The translations under genes and the position numbers were made by a program. The notes beneath the pieces were generated by a model. That model saw nothing but the letters and a program-made list of their open reading frames with translations. It was not told the origin of the DNA and did no database searches. This document shows, piece by piece, positions 9,453 to 19,568 of a stretch of 64,000 bases of DNA (within the stretch, counting starts at the first letter, position 1; each line of letters starts with the position of its first letter). Source of the stretch: Sphingorhabdus lutea (GTDB lineage Bacteria; Pseudomonadota; Alphaproteobacteria; Sphingomonadales; Sphingomonadaceae); NCBI RefSeq assembly GCF_001889025.1, contig NZ_CP018154.1:982501-1046500 (forward strand), read 5' to 3'.

Positions 9453-11144
9453 ATGACGAATACCCCCCAATATACTAAGCAGCAATATTTACATCCAAGT
9501 GATTGGGATATCGCAATTGATGAAATGCCTTTGCATGATGTTTTTTTCCGTTCGGCGGGGCGCGCGCCCAACAGCTATATTGCCGATTTTATGGGCCGCC
9601 AATTCACCTATGGCGATATAGCGGACAAGGTGCGTCAATTTGCCAAGGGGCTGCAGGATTTAGGAATAGGTAAGGGTAGCCATGTGGGGCTATTCCTGCC
9701 CAATGTGCCGCATTATATTATTGCTTATTATGGGGCGATGGCCGCAGGTGCGACGGTGGTGAATTTTTCCCCCCTATATACCGTGGATGAATTATCGCAT
9801 CAGGTGGAGGATAGCGGCACCGATATTTTGGTCACCGTGTCGGCCAGTGCATTATTGCCCACCGCGTTAAAGGTATTGAAAAAATCAAGCCTTAAAAAAT
9901 TGATTGTCGGCAATGTTGCTGAATGTCTGCCTTTGGTAAAATCTATTCTATATCGTTTGTTCAAACGCAGCGAATATATCGCCATACCAAAACAGGATGA
10001 TGTTAAAATATTTGCCTCTATTTTGGAAAATAAGGGCGATTATACCGCGCATGATTGCGATGTGAAAAATGACGTTGCGCTGCTGCAATATACGGGCGGG
10101 ACAACCGGCACGCCAAAGGGCGCAATGTTAACCCATGCCAATTTATCAGCAAATGCCGCGCAAGTGAATTTATTGGACCCGCGATCACGCATCAATGCGG
10201 GTGAAAATGCACAGGAAGACCGCATATTGGGCGTTTTGCCCTTTTTCCACGTATTTGCCAATGCGACCGTGCTAAACCGCACCATTATGAATGGCGGCGA
10301 AATTGTCATGTTGCCGCGTTTTGACGCGGGGCAGGCTTTGGCCGCTGTAAACCGCCGTCATGTCACGTCTATGCCGGGCGTTCCCACAATGTATCAGGCT
10401 TTGCTTGACCATCCCAATATTGGAAAAACCAATTTCAGCTCGCTTCGCGCCTGTATTTCGGGCGGTGCGCCCTTGGCGGCCGAGTTAAAGGCACGTTTTG
10501 AAAGCGCCAGTGGGGCAAAGGTAATAGAGGGATATGGCCTTACCGAAACATCGGGTGTGGTGTCGTGCAATCCATATGAGGGATTAAATAAATTGGGCAG
10601 CATTGGGCAGCTTATCCCCCAAACTGAGGTGCGTTTATTGGATAAAGAAGACCCCAGCAAATTTGCACCCGAAGGAGAGCCGGGCGAATTGGCAGTTAAA
10701 GGTCCGCAAATTATGAAGGGTTATTGGAATAGGCCCGATGCCGATGCGGAAATATTTGCCGATGGATTTATGCGCACAGGCGATGTTGCCGCGCGCGATG
10801 AAGATGGGTTTTATTTCATTGTTGACCGGATAAAGGACATGATTGCCGTTGGTGGGTTTAAGGTTTTCCCCAGTCAGGTTGAAGATGTGATCTACCATCA
10901 TGAGGCAGTGAAAGAGGCGCTGGTCATTGGTGTGCCCGATGATTATCGCGGCGAAAGTCCGCGTGCCTATGTCACCTTAAATGACGGGGCGGATGTGGAT
11001 GCAGAAACATTGACCAAATGGGTAAACGCCAAATTGGGTAAGCATGAACGGGTGGATAAGGTGGTCATTCGTGATGCACTGCCCAAAACCATGATTGGTA
11101 AATTGGACCGCAAGGCACTTCGCGCGGAAGAAGGCGTGGCTTAA
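9453..11144 (+). CDS. Long-chain fatty acid-CoA ligase (FadD-like)
   Basis: 563 residues of the adenylate-forming superfamily. The P-loop-like core LLQYTGGTTGTPKGAMLTHA (about 209-228), the GYGLTETSG motif near 354, the TGD hinge near 440 and DRIKDMIAVGGFKVFP near 459 are all present. The C-terminal lysine in PKTMIGKLDRKALR completes the catalytic set, so the enzyme looks active. It activates fatty or dicarboxylic acids to CoA thioesters with ATP in the cytoplasm. Length and the N-terminal DFMGRQFTYGDIADKV fit the PimA/FadD group. It is probably co-transcribed with the upstream MBL hydrolase. Chain-length preference cannot be read from sequence. Confidence 0.93.
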   Translation: MTNTPQYTKQQYLHPSDWDIAIDEMPLHDVFFRSAGRAPNSYIADFMGRQFTYGDIADKVRQFAKGLQDLGIGKGSHVGLFLPNVPHYIIAYYGAMAAGATVVNFSPLYTVDELSHQVEDSGTDILVTVSASALLPTALKVLKKSSLKKLIVGNVAECLPLVKSILYRLFKRSEYIAIPKQDDVKIFASILENKGDYTAHDCDVKNDVALLQYTGGTTGTPKGAMLTHANLSANAAQVNLLDPRSRINAGENAQEDRILGVLPFFHVFANATVLNRTIMNGGEIVMLPRFDAGQALAAVNRRHVTSMPGVPTMYQALLDHPNIGKTNFSSLRACISGGAPLAAELKARFESASGAKVIEGYGLTETSGVVSCNPYEGLNKLGSIGQLIPQTEVRLLDKEDPSKFAPEGEPGELAVKGPQIMKGYWNRPDADAEIFADGFMRTGDVAARDEDGFYFIVDRIKDMIAVGGFKVFPSQVEDVIYHHEAVKEALVIGVPDDYRGESPRAYVTLNDGADVDAETLTKWVNAKLGKHERVDKVVIRDALPKTMIGKLDRKALRAEEGVA

Positions 11145-11170
11145 GTAATTTGGCGGATAATTGAAAATTT

Positions 11171-11200
11171 AAGGGGCTGCTTTTCATGGCGGCCCTTTTC
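11171..11200 (+). terminator. Terminator after acyl-CoA ligase
   Basis: AAGGGGCTGC and GCGGCCCTT pair with one bulge and are followed by TTTTC; the reverse orientation may also serve the convergent OYE gene. Confidence 0.65.
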
Positions 11201-11221
11201 ATTTTACGCCTTGGGCCTTTT

Positions 11222-12834
<1,613 letters not shown>

Positions 12835-12913
12835 GGGCGTTTTGTCCTGTTCATTTTCCGATATGCTGGCCTGATAATCATAATTTGGCAAGAGTTGAGT
12901 GGGAATTGGGCGT

Positions 12914-13582
12914 TTAATTACCCAAATTGGCAATAAATTGCGGGAAATATTTATAAAGCGCATTGTCCACATCCTCCATGCTGGCGGATATGCCTAAATC
13001 GGACAGGCTGGTGACTGGATATTCGGCAATGCCGCACGGCACAATGCCGCCAAAATGGGATAAATCGGGGTTCACATTGATGGAAAATCCATGTGCGGTG
13101 ACCCATTTTTTCACACGCACGCCAATGGCGCCAATTTTTGCCTCTTGCCCCATTTTATTTTCGCACCAAATGCCGATACGCCCCTCCGCACGATATGCAG
13201 GCACATTAAATTCGGACAGGGCGTTTATCACCCATCCTTCCAATTGATGCACAAAGCACCTTACGTCCTTGCCCCGTCTGTTCAGGTTCAACATCGCATA
13301 TCCCACACGCTGGCCCGGCCCATGATAAGTATATCGCCCGCCGCGCCCTGCATTGAAAACGGGAAATTCATGGTTTAATAACTCGGCTGGATCGGCGCTT
13401 GTCCCTGCGGTATAAAGCGGGGGATGTTCCAATAACCATATCATTTCGGGTGCATTTTGGGTGAAAATATCCGCCTGCCGCGCTTCCATTTCGGCCAAGG
13501 CGGCTTCATAAGGGGTTAGTCCCTTGCTTATTTGCCAGACAATATTATCTGCTTGTTTTATATTATCATTTTGTACGGCCAC
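12914..13582 (-). CDS. lipB: Octanoyltransferase LipB
   Basis: 222 residues. LipB transfers octanoate from acyl carrier protein to lipoyl domains, the first step of lipoate synthesis. The core [12 protein letters not shown] near residue 80, the [15 protein letters not shown] segment with the catalytic lysine, and GIVPCGI with the acyl-accepting cysteine near 183 are all present. Length is normal. The start is GTG at 13582 with GGGGC 9 bases upstream; no in-frame ATG fits the family N-terminus. It is the first gene of a probable lipB-lipoprotein-OYE transcript. No lipA is in the window. Confidence 0.95.
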   Translation of the reverse strand: MAVQNDNIKQADNIVWQISKGLTPYEAALAEMEARQADIFTQNAPEMIWLLEHPPLYTAGTSADPAELLNHEFPVFNAGRGGRYTYHGPGQRVGYAMLNLNRRGKDVRCFVHQLEGWVINALSEFNVPAYRAEGRIGIWCENKMGQEAKIGAIGVRVKKWVTAHGFSINVNPDLSHFGGIVPCGIAEYPVTSLSDLGISASMEDVDNALYKYFPQFIANLGN

Positions 13583-13687
13583 TTATTTGCCCCAAATATA
13601 TTTTGTCTATTATTGCTTTAACCTAAAATGCTATTTAGGATGTAATTATCATTCAAGCAATGAATGACGGTGAATAAAGGAAATATC

Positions 13688-14431
13688 ATGGCAAGCGCAT
13701 CAAATAAATTTGATTATATGGTGATTTGGGATGACGCGATGTCATTATTACAAAAATATCAATCTGCGTTATTTCCCATTGCTGCGGTCTTTATTTTCTT
13801 GCCCAATTTAATTTTGGGATATTTTGCCCCTGAACCAGACACAGCAGAGGCACAGAGCTTAAAAGAAATAGTGCAGATTTATGGCGTTTATTTTAATGAG
13901 AATTTATGGCTTATCCTACCCATGACCCTTGTGGGAATATTTGGCGGATTGGCAGTTTATCATTTACTGGTCAGGGGCAATGGCCGTACCATAGGGGAGG
14001 TTTTGTCCGGCGCGGCGGCAATATTTATACCATATTTTTTGGTAAGTATTTTAAGCGGATTCATGGTGGCCGCAGCGGCATTATTCTTCATAATCCCTGC
14101 ATTTTATGTCGCGGGCAGGCTTTATCCTTTGGCGGCCATTGTCGCAAATAAGGATCATGACGGCATCATTGGTGCGATATCAAAAAGTTGGGAAATGACC
14201 AAAGGTCGCGGTTGGTCCATTATATTTTTGGTATTTGTTGTTGCCTTTGTGGCCGTTGTGGCGTCATCTGTCATCATGTTGCTTTTTGGGCTGATGATTA
14301 ACCTTATTCTGGGCGATTCGGGTAAGATATTATTGGTGGCATTGGATTCAGTGTTTCAAGCTGTTTTGGTCATCCTCATGTCCGCATTGGGGGTTTCAAT
14401 TTACAATCAACTAAAGAAAATAGGCAACTAA
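13688..14431 (+). CDS. YciC-like integral membrane protein
   Basis: 247 residues with about six strongly hydrophobic helices separated by short loops, and a soluble N-terminus of 30 residues. The layout, with SKSWEMTKGRGWSIIFLVFVV after a loop, resembles the YciC/UPF0259 and glycerophosphodiester-phosphodiesterase membrane-domain group, but no catalytic site is present, so the function is unknown. The start at 13688 has AAAGGA 7 bases upstream. The last codons lie in a 17-bp tandem repeat, described separately, that leaves the C-terminal LKKIGN unchanged. Single-gene unit ending in a strong terminator. Confidence 0.8.
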   Translation: MASASNKFDYMVIWDDAMSLLQKYQSALFPIAAVFIFLPNLILGYFAPEPDTAEAQSLKEIVQIYGVYFNENLWLILPMTLVGIFGGLAVYHLLVRGNGRTIGEVLSGAAAIFIPYFLVSILSGFMVAAAALFFIIPAFYVAGRLYPLAAIVANKDHDGIIGAISKSWEMTKGRGWSIIFLVFVVAFVAVVASSVIMLLFGLMINLILGDSGKILLVALDSVFQAVLVILMSALGVSIYNQLKKIGN

Positions 14432-14477
14432 AGAAAATAGGCAACTAAAGAAAATAGGCAATTAAAGATAATAGGTG
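14411..14477 (+). repeat. 17-bp tandem repeat across the stop codon
   Basis: Three perfect copies of CTAAAGAAAATAGGCAA start at 14411, 14428 and 14445, followed by a degenerate fourth from 14462. The first copy encodes LKKIGN and supplies the stop. Confidence 0.95.
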
Positions 14478-14480
14478 TTT

Positions 14481-14513
14481 TGTAAAAAACCCCACATAAG
14501 CAGGGTTTTTACA
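14481..14513. terminator. Bidirectional terminator between YciC-like gene and hemF
   Basis: TGTAAAAAACCC (14481-14492) and GGGTTTTTACA (14503-14513) pair with A- and T-rich outer arms, so it works in both directions. Confidence 0.85.
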
Positions 14514-14544
14514 ATAAAATTATCTAAATGGGGGGTAGGGCGGC

Positions 14545-15426
14545 CTACTCCCAAATTACCTCCGGCGGCAGGCTCATCAATATTGCATCAATATTACCGC
14601 CCGTTTTTAATCCAAATAATGTGCCTCTATCGTAAATCAGGTTAAATTCGGCATATCGCCCGCGCCAGATAAGCTGCGCTCTTTTTTCCTCAGCCGAAAA
14701 TTCATTATTCATTTTGCCGCGCACAATTTTGGGAAAAACATCCAAAAATGCCTTGCCCACATCCTGTGTAAAGGCGAAATTGCGGTCAAAGCTGGCATCG
14801 TCCAGGCATTCCAAATGGTCATAAAAAATGCCGCCCGATCCGCGATGTACATTGCGGTGCGGGATGAAAAAATAATCATCGGCCCATTTTTTATATTTAT
14901 CATAAACCTCTGGACCATAGGGCGCACATGCGCCGCGAAAACGGGCGTGAAATGCATCCACATCATTTTGGTCGGGCAAGGGCGGGTTTAAATCCGCGCC
15001 GCCGCCAAACCATTTTTTTGATGTGGTCAAAAATCTTGTGTTCATATGCACGGCAGGAACATGGGGGTTGGCCATATGTGCGACCAATGAAATGCCCGTG
15101 GCGCTAAATTTTGGGTCTTCATCCGCACCATGGATTGTTGCGGCGAATTCTGGGCTAAATGTTCCGCCGACGGTGGAAATATTCACCCCGACTTTTTCAA
15201 AAACCTTGCCCTTCATCACCCCCATCACACCGCCGCCGCCTGCTGCGCCTTGATGATCCTGCCTATCCCATGGGGTATAGGTGAATTTGGTATCACTGCC
15301 TGCTTCTTGTTCGATTTTTTCAAATTCGGCGCAAATTTGATCGCGTAGGCTTTCAAACCAATTTTTGGCTATTTGCTGTTCATTATCTAAATTTAGCCCT
15401 TGGACATTGGGGGTCATATTTGCCAT
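14545..15426 (-). CDS. hemF: Aerobic coproporphyrinogen III oxidase HemF
   Basis: 293 residues. HemF uses oxygen to convert coproporphyrinogen III to protoporphyrinogen IX in haem synthesis. Diagnostic segments are GGGGVMGVMKGKVFEKVGVN, the FGGGADLNP loop, HRGSGGIFYDHL, RGRYAEFNLIYDRGT and the C-terminal ILMSLPPEVIWE. Length is standard. The start at 15426 lies one base after the trmL stop with GGAG 9 bases upstream, so trmL and hemF are tightly coupled. Longer upstream reading would overlap trmL. Haem supply fits the neighbouring cytochrome bc1 genes, though those are on the other strand. Confidence 0.96.
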   Translation of the reverse strand: MANMTPNVQGLNLDNEQQIAKNWFESLRDQICAEFEKIEQEAGSDTKFTYTPWDRQDHQGAAGGGGVMGVMKGKVFEKVGVNISTVGGTFSPEFAATIHGADEDPKFSATGISLVAHMANPHVPAVHMNTRFLTTSKKWFGGGADLNPPLPDQNDVDAFHARFRGACAPYGPEVYDKYKKWADDYFFIPHRNVHRGSGGIFYDHLECLDDASFDRNFAFTQDVGKAFLDVFPKIVRGKMNNEFSAEEKRAQLIWRGRYAEFNLIYDRGTLFGLKTGGNIDAILMSLPPEVIWE

Positions 15427-15427
15427 T

Positions 15428-15919
15428 TTACGATACTCCGGCTTCATTATTTGATAGGAAATTTGGGATTTGGTCGGTTTGGCGCATCGCCTCAAACATG
15501 GCCATGGATGCGGCAACCGCCACATTTAATGACCGAAATCCCGGCTGCATAGGAATGATGATTCGTTCATCAACCTGGGCATGGACATGTTCGGGCAAGC
15601 CGGCGCTTTCGCGGCCCATTAAAATCACATCATCGGGCCTGAATTTAAATAAATGCAACGGGGTCGCGGCTTTGCTGGACATGGCGATAATTCTTGGTTT
15701 GCCATTCATGTGCAAAAATTCGCAAAATTTATCCCAATCGGCATGGCGGTGATAATTGACTTTTTCGGCATAATCCATGCCGGAACGGCGCAATGCACGC
15801 TCTCCAAATGCAAATCCGCAAGGCTCAATAATATCACAATCAAGGCCAAAACAGGCGCATAAACGCATCATAGTGCCGACATTGCCGGCTATATCGGGTT
15901 GGAATAAGGATAGTCTCAT
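15428..15919 (-). CDS. trmL: tRNA (cytidine/uridine-34-2'-O)-methyltransferase TrmL
   Basis: 163 residues, the compact single-domain SPOUT methyltransferase. The N-terminal LFQPDIAGNVGTMMRLCACF and the C-terminal trefoil-knot motifs LMGRESAGLPEHV and IPMQPGFRSLNVAVAAS, which bind S-adenosylmethionine, are intact. It methylates the wobble ribose of leucine tRNAs. It is the first gene of the trmL-hemF pair and is divergent from petABC across 219 bases. No strong ribosome site is visible before the ATG, but no other start fits. Confidence 0.95.
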   Translation of the reverse strand: MRLSLFQPDIAGNVGTMMRLCACFGLDCDIIEPCGFAFGERALRRSGMDYAEKVNYHRHADWDKFCEFLHMNGKPRIIAMSSKAATPLHLFKFRPDDVILMGRESAGLPEHVHAQVDERIIIPMQPGFRSLNVAVAASMAMFEAMRQTDQIPNFLSNNEAGVS

Positions 15920-16070
15920 ATTTCTGCCATAGCTTTACGTGCTTTACCCCTTCAACCCATAAAATCAAAAATTGTGCCAAAAACGGGTTGGAAATCATCT
16001 AAAAGACGGCTAGTAGGACGGCTGAATCATTCTGTCTTTGATGAAGATCAAAATTTTAAGCCAAAAGCTT

Positions 16071-16116
16071 ATGGGCAAGATGGAATATTTTACTATAATA
16101 TGGGGTATAGTCCCCA
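16071..16116 (+). promoter_or_regulatory. Candidate petABC promoter with a palindrome at the start site
   Basis: A perfect TATAAT is at 16094-16099 with no good -35 at the right distance. Immediately after it TGGGG (16101-16105) and CCCCA (16112-16116) form an inverted repeat over the predicted start site, so an activator or repressor may be involved. Confidence 0.4.
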
Positions 16117-16138
16117 ATTGAACGATAAAGGCAGGGAA

Positions 16139-16708
16139 ATGGCTGAGGCAGAAAAAAATTTGCCGCATGATACCGATGCACAAGAGGGCACGGTTCGGCG
16201 TCGTGATTTCATCAATATTGCTGCGGTAAGTGTTGCGGGCGTGGGGGCAGGAGCAGCTGCATTACCATTGGTTCGCCAAATGAGCGCAAGTGATGATGTA
16301 TTGGCACAGGCATCGATTGAGGTTGATATTGCATCAATTGAAGTAGGGCAGGCAATTAAAACCAGCTGGCGTAAGCAACCGGTTTTTATCCGTAATTTGA
16401 CCGCAGAAGAAATTGCTGAGGCCAAAAAAGTGGATGTTGCTGGTTTGCGCGATCCGCAAACTTTGGACGAAAGAACACAGCCAAATAAAGAAAATTGGTT
16501 GGTCACTTTGGGCGTCTGCACCCATTTGGGCTGTGTGCCATTGGGCGCAGCTGCGGGTGAGGTTAAGGGCGAATATGGCGGCTATTTCTGCCCATGCCAT
16601 GGGTCGCATTATGATACAGCAGGACGTATTCGCAAAGGTCCCGCGCCAACCAATTTGGTGGTGCCGGAATTTACCTTTGTGTCTGACACTGTGATTAAAA
16701 TAGGTTAA
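16139..16708 (+). CDS. petA: Ubiquinol-cytochrome c reductase iron-sulfur (Rieske) subunit
   Basis: 189 residues. A twin-arginine-like RRRDF followed by a hydrophobic helix (about 22-45) anchors it in the inner membrane, and the Rieske [2Fe-2S] ligands lie in CTHLGC and CPCHGSHYD near the C-terminus, followed by the GPAP loop. It takes electrons from ubiquinol and passes them to cytochrome c1. The start at 16139 has AAAGG 7 bases upstream and gives the usual family length; the frame runs open far upstream but that sequence is not family-like. First gene of the petABC operon, 11 bases before petB. Confidence 0.96.
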   Translation: MAEAEKNLPHDTDAQEGTVRRRDFINIAAVSVAGVGAGAAALPLVRQMSASDDVLAQASIEVDIASIEVGQAIKTSWRKQPVFIRNLTAEEIAEAKKVDVAGLRDPQTLDERTQPNKENWLVTLGVCTHLGCVPLGAAAGEVKGEYGGYFCPCHGSHYDTAGRIRKGPAPTNLVVPEFTFVSDTVIKIG

Positions 16709-16719
16709 GGAGCAGGATT

Positions 16720-18027
16720 ATGAGCTTTCCATGGGCTGAGCAATATAAGCCGCAAAATCCTTTCATGCAGTGGATGGATGAGCGTCTGCCGCTGCCGCGT
16801 TTGGTTTTTAATGCGGTTGGCGCGGGTTATCCTGTGCCGCGCAATTTAAATTATTTCTGGAATTTTGGTGTGCTTTCGGGCGTTGCGTTGATGGTGCAAA
16901 TCATCACCGGTATCGTTTTGGCAATGCATTATGCCGCCGAAACCAGCGTTGCATTTAACAGTGTTGAACATATTATGCGTGATGTGCAATCAGGCTGGTT
17001 CATCCGCTATGCGCATATGAACGGGGCAAGCTTCTTCTTCATTGTTGTTTATATCCATATTTTCCGTGGCTTATATTTTGGTTCATATAAAGCGCCGCGT
17101 GAAATGGTATGGTTGCTTGGTGTTGTCATCTTCTTGTTGATGATGGCGACCGCCTTTATGGGTTATGTGCTTCCTTGGGGGCAGATGAGCTTTTGGGGCG
17201 CGCAGGTGATTACAGGTTTCTTCTCTGCCATTCCTGTGGTGGGTGAACCTTTGCGTCAATGGTTATTGGGCGGCTTTGCTCCTGATCAGGCCACGTTGAA
17301 CCGTTTCTTCTCGCTTCACTTTGTATTACCATTTGTGATTTTGGGTGTGATTATCCTGCATATTTGGGCGTTGCATATTCCAGGTTCTTCAAACCCAACA
17401 GGCGTTAGTGTAAAGGCGAAGCAAGATACATTGCCATTCCACCCTTATTATACCGCGAAAGACGGCTTTGGGCTTGGCGTGTTTTTAATTTTCTTCTGTG
17501 CAGTGACATTCTTCATCCCCAATTTCTTGGGTCATGCGGACAATTATATCCCTGCAAATCCTTTATCAACACCGGCGCATATTGTTCCTGAATGGTATTT
17601 CTGGCCATTTTATGCAATTTTGCGTGCTTTCACCGTTGATTTTGGCATTCCTGCCATTGGCAGCTTTGGTGGATTGACCATCATCCCTGCGAAATTATTG
17701 GGCGTGTTGGCGATGTTTGGTTCGATTGCATTATTATTTGTCTTGCCTTGGCTTGATGATTCGCCAGTGCGTTCGGGTACATATCGCCCCTTGTTTAAGA
17801 AGTTTTTCTTCTTTGGCTTAATTCCTAGCATCATCATTTTGGGAATTTGCGGTGTGATGCCAGCAGAAACATTTTGGTTGATTTTGGCCCAGATTGCCGG
17901 CGTATATTATTTCGCCCATTTCTTGATCATTTTGCCAATCATCTCAAAAATTGAAAAGCCATTGCCATTACCTGCTTCGATTACCGAAGCTGTAACCGGC
18001 AAGCCGCTTGACATGAACGCGGCATAA
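16720..18027 (+). CDS. petB: Cytochrome b of the bc1 complex
   Basis: 435 residues with eight membrane helices. The haem-ligand histidines are in the second and fourth helices (GIVLAMHYA, RYAHMNGASFFFIVVYIHIF, and SLHFVLPFVILGVIILHIW). The PEWYFWPFYAILR motif near residue 290 forms the quinol-oxidation site. It is a single full-length polypeptide, as in proteobacteria, not the split b6/IV form. It carries the two b haems of complex III and generates proton-motive force. AAGGAG 8 bases upstream supports the start. Middle gene of petABC. Confidence 0.97.
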   Translation: MSFPWAEQYKPQNPFMQWMDERLPLPRLVFNAVGAGYPVPRNLNYFWNFGVLSGVALMVQIITGIVLAMHYAAETSVAFNSVEHIMRDVQSGWFIRYAHMNGASFFFIVVYIHIFRGLYFGSYKAPREMVWLLGVVIFLLMMATAFMGYVLPWGQMSFWGAQVITGFFSAIPVVGEPLRQWLLGGFAPDQATLNRFFSLHFVLPFVILGVIILHIWALHIPGSSNPTGVSVKAKQDTLPFHPYYTAKDGFGLGVFLIFFCAVTFFIPNFLGHADNYIPANPLSTPAHIVPEWYFWPFYAILRAFTVDFGIPAIGSFGGLTIIPAKLLGVLAMFGSIALLFVLPWLDDSPVRSGTYRPLFKKFFFFGLIPSIIILGICGVMPAETFWLILAQIAGVYYFAHFLIILPIISKIEKPLPLPASITEAVTGKPLDMNAA

Positions 18028-18046
18028 GAATTCGGAGTATATAATC

Positions 18047-18886
18047 ATGGTACGTATTATCGCATTTCTTGTTGGCGGATTCTTCTCGCTCATGTTGCTA
18101 TTGGCTTTGGGAAACACCATTTATTTGGGAATTACCGAACCTGCGGCAAAAACGGCGGAGCATGAATTCCACAAAAAGCCGGAAAAGGTGGATTTTTCCT
18201 TTAACGGCCCATTGGGGAAATATGACAGGCCGCAATTGCAACGTGGTTTGAAAGTGTTTCAGGAGGTTTGCGCTGCATGCCACTCATTGAAATTGGTGGC
18301 ATTTCGTAACTTTGCCGATCTTGGTTATGATGAGGGTCAGGTAAAGGCGATTGCTGCGGCATGGCCAACCGAAACACCATCAATCGACCCCAATACGGGT
18401 GAAGCGACAACGCGTAAATCTTTGCCGATTGATAAAATTCCTTCGCCCTATGCCAATGAAGTAATGGCGCGCGCGGCAAATAATAATGCCCTGCCACCTG
18501 ATTTGTCATTGATTACAAAGGCGCGTCATGATGGTTCAAATTATGTTTATTCATTATTGACCGGATATCAGGCACAGCCAGCCGAATTGGTGAAACAATT
18601 TCCTGATTCAAAAACAGGTAAGGGGCTTCATTATAATCCATATTTTGCGAATCTTAACATTGCCATGAACAAACCATTAAATGATGGGCAGGTCACTTTT
18701 GATGATGGGGCGCCCAATGATGTAAAATCAATGGCGAAAGATGTTTCGGCATTTTTGACATGGACCGCAGAACCAAAAATGGAAAATCGCAAATCTGGTG
18801 GCTTGGCCACATTAGGTTTCTTGCTATTTTTCACCGTTCTTACCTATATGTCATATCGCAGCATTTGGGCCGGTCAAAAGGATTAA
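18047..18886 (+). CDS. petC: Cytochrome c1
   Basis: 279 residues. An N-terminal hydrophobic segment (about 1-25) is a signal or anchor. The haem-binding CAACH is near residue 76 within VCAACHSLKLVAFRNF, and a C-terminal membrane helix LATLGFLLFFTVLTYM anchors it to the complex. The axial methionine is not certain from sequence alone; MENRKSGG precedes the C-terminal anchor. It accepts electrons from the Rieske subunit and passes them to soluble or membrane cytochrome c. CGGAG 10 bases upstream. Last gene of petABC, closed by a strong terminator. Confidence 0.96.
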   Translation: MVRIIAFLVGGFFSLMLLLALGNTIYLGITEPAAKTAEHEFHKKPEKVDFSFNGPLGKYDRPQLQRGLKVFQEVCAACHSLKLVAFRNFADLGYDEGQVKAIAAAWPTETPSIDPNTGEATTRKSLPIDKIPSPYANEVMARAANNNALPPDLSLITKARHDGSNYVYSLLTGYQAQPAELVKQFPDSKTGKGLHYNPYFANLNIAMNKPLNDGQVTFDDGAPNDVKSMAKDVSAFLTWTAEPKMENRKSGGLATLGFLLFFTVLTYMSYRSIWAGQKD

Positions 18887-18931
18887 GCCAAAAAGGTTAA
18901 GGTCAAACAGGCTTTAAAAAATAAGGGAAAG

Positions 18932-18958
18932 GGGCGTCCAATGGGCGCCCTTTTTTTT
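18932..18958 (+). terminator. petABC terminator
   Basis: GGGCGTCC and the GGGCGCCC arm (18932-18950) form a GC stem followed by eight T residues. Confidence 0.9.
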
Positions 18959-19061
18959 ACAGATTATTGCAAGATAATGATTCAGGTGATTGACAGCGCG
19001 GCCGCACAGTGGCAATAGCCGCTTCATCAGATGATTAGCCAATAAAGTTGCTTTTCATGAA

Positions 19062-19135
19062 GCGGGTATAGCATAGTGGTAATGCACTAGCCTTCCAAGC
19101 TAGCTAGAGGGGTTCGATTCCCCTTACCCGCTCCA
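19062..19135 (+). tRNA. tRNA-Gly (anticodon UCC)
   Basis: The acceptor stem GCGGGTA/TACCCGC, D-arm GCAT/ATGC, anticodon stem CTAGC/GCTAG with loop CTTCCAA (anticodon at 19094-19096), T-arm GGGG-TTCGATT-CCCC, discriminator T and an encoded CCA (19133-19135) are all visible. It is a single tRNA between petC and the riboswitch. Confidence 0.97.
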
Positions 19136-19248
19136 ACTTCATACTGGAAATTCATGTTATTCTTGCTTGGCAAGATTGTCTTCGGTTTTGCCTAATCCAA
19201 TTTCTGCGTCCCATTGCCTGTCCTAATATTTCCTTCATAAAAATATGT

Positions 19249-19277
19249 TTGACGCGCGAAAAATTGCGCACTAATGC
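19249..19277 (+). promoter_or_regulatory. Candidate sigma-70-like promoter of the B12 uptake operon
   Basis: TTGACG (19249-19254) and TAATGC (19272-19277) are separated by 17 bases, just upstream of the riboswitch. Confidence 0.5.
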
Positions 19278-19291
19278 GGCGTTTAGGTAAA

Positions 19292-19500
19292 TGGTTCTCT
19301 GTAACAAGGGATGAAAAGGGAAGCAGGTGAGGGCGCAATTATTGCGGCCAAATCCCGCACTGCCCTCGCAACTGTAACCGGATAGTATTTGGTCCACATG
19401 CCACTGGAGGTCATTCTGGGAAGGCGGATTAACTGCATTGACCCGGAAGTCAGGAGACCTGCCATTTGCTGTCGTTCATCATACGGGCGAGGTGTACCGA
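19292..19500 (+). promoter_or_regulatory. Adenosylcobalamin riboswitch
   Basis: Conserved cobalamin-aptamer blocks occur in order: GGGAAGCAGGTGAGGGC, TCCCGCACTGCCCTCGCAACTGT, GCCACTGG, CTGGGAAGGCGG, and the B12 box GAAGTCAGGAGACCTGCC at 19446-19463. It lies 70-280 bases upstream of btuB. Binding of adenosylcobalamin should shut off the btu operon. Between it and the btuB start, TAACG/CGTTA around 19525-19548 could form the hairpin that hides the ribosome site, so control is probably translational. The edges are approximate. Confidence 0.93.
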
Positions 19501-19568
19501 TATGATTGGAGCATATGCTTCCATGTAACGGCATTTTATGGTCGTTATATGAAAGGTTAAGACCCCAA

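Noticed and set aside
14411..14477. Tandem repeat as a CRISPR array
   Set aside because: Units are 17 bases, contiguous and without spacers.
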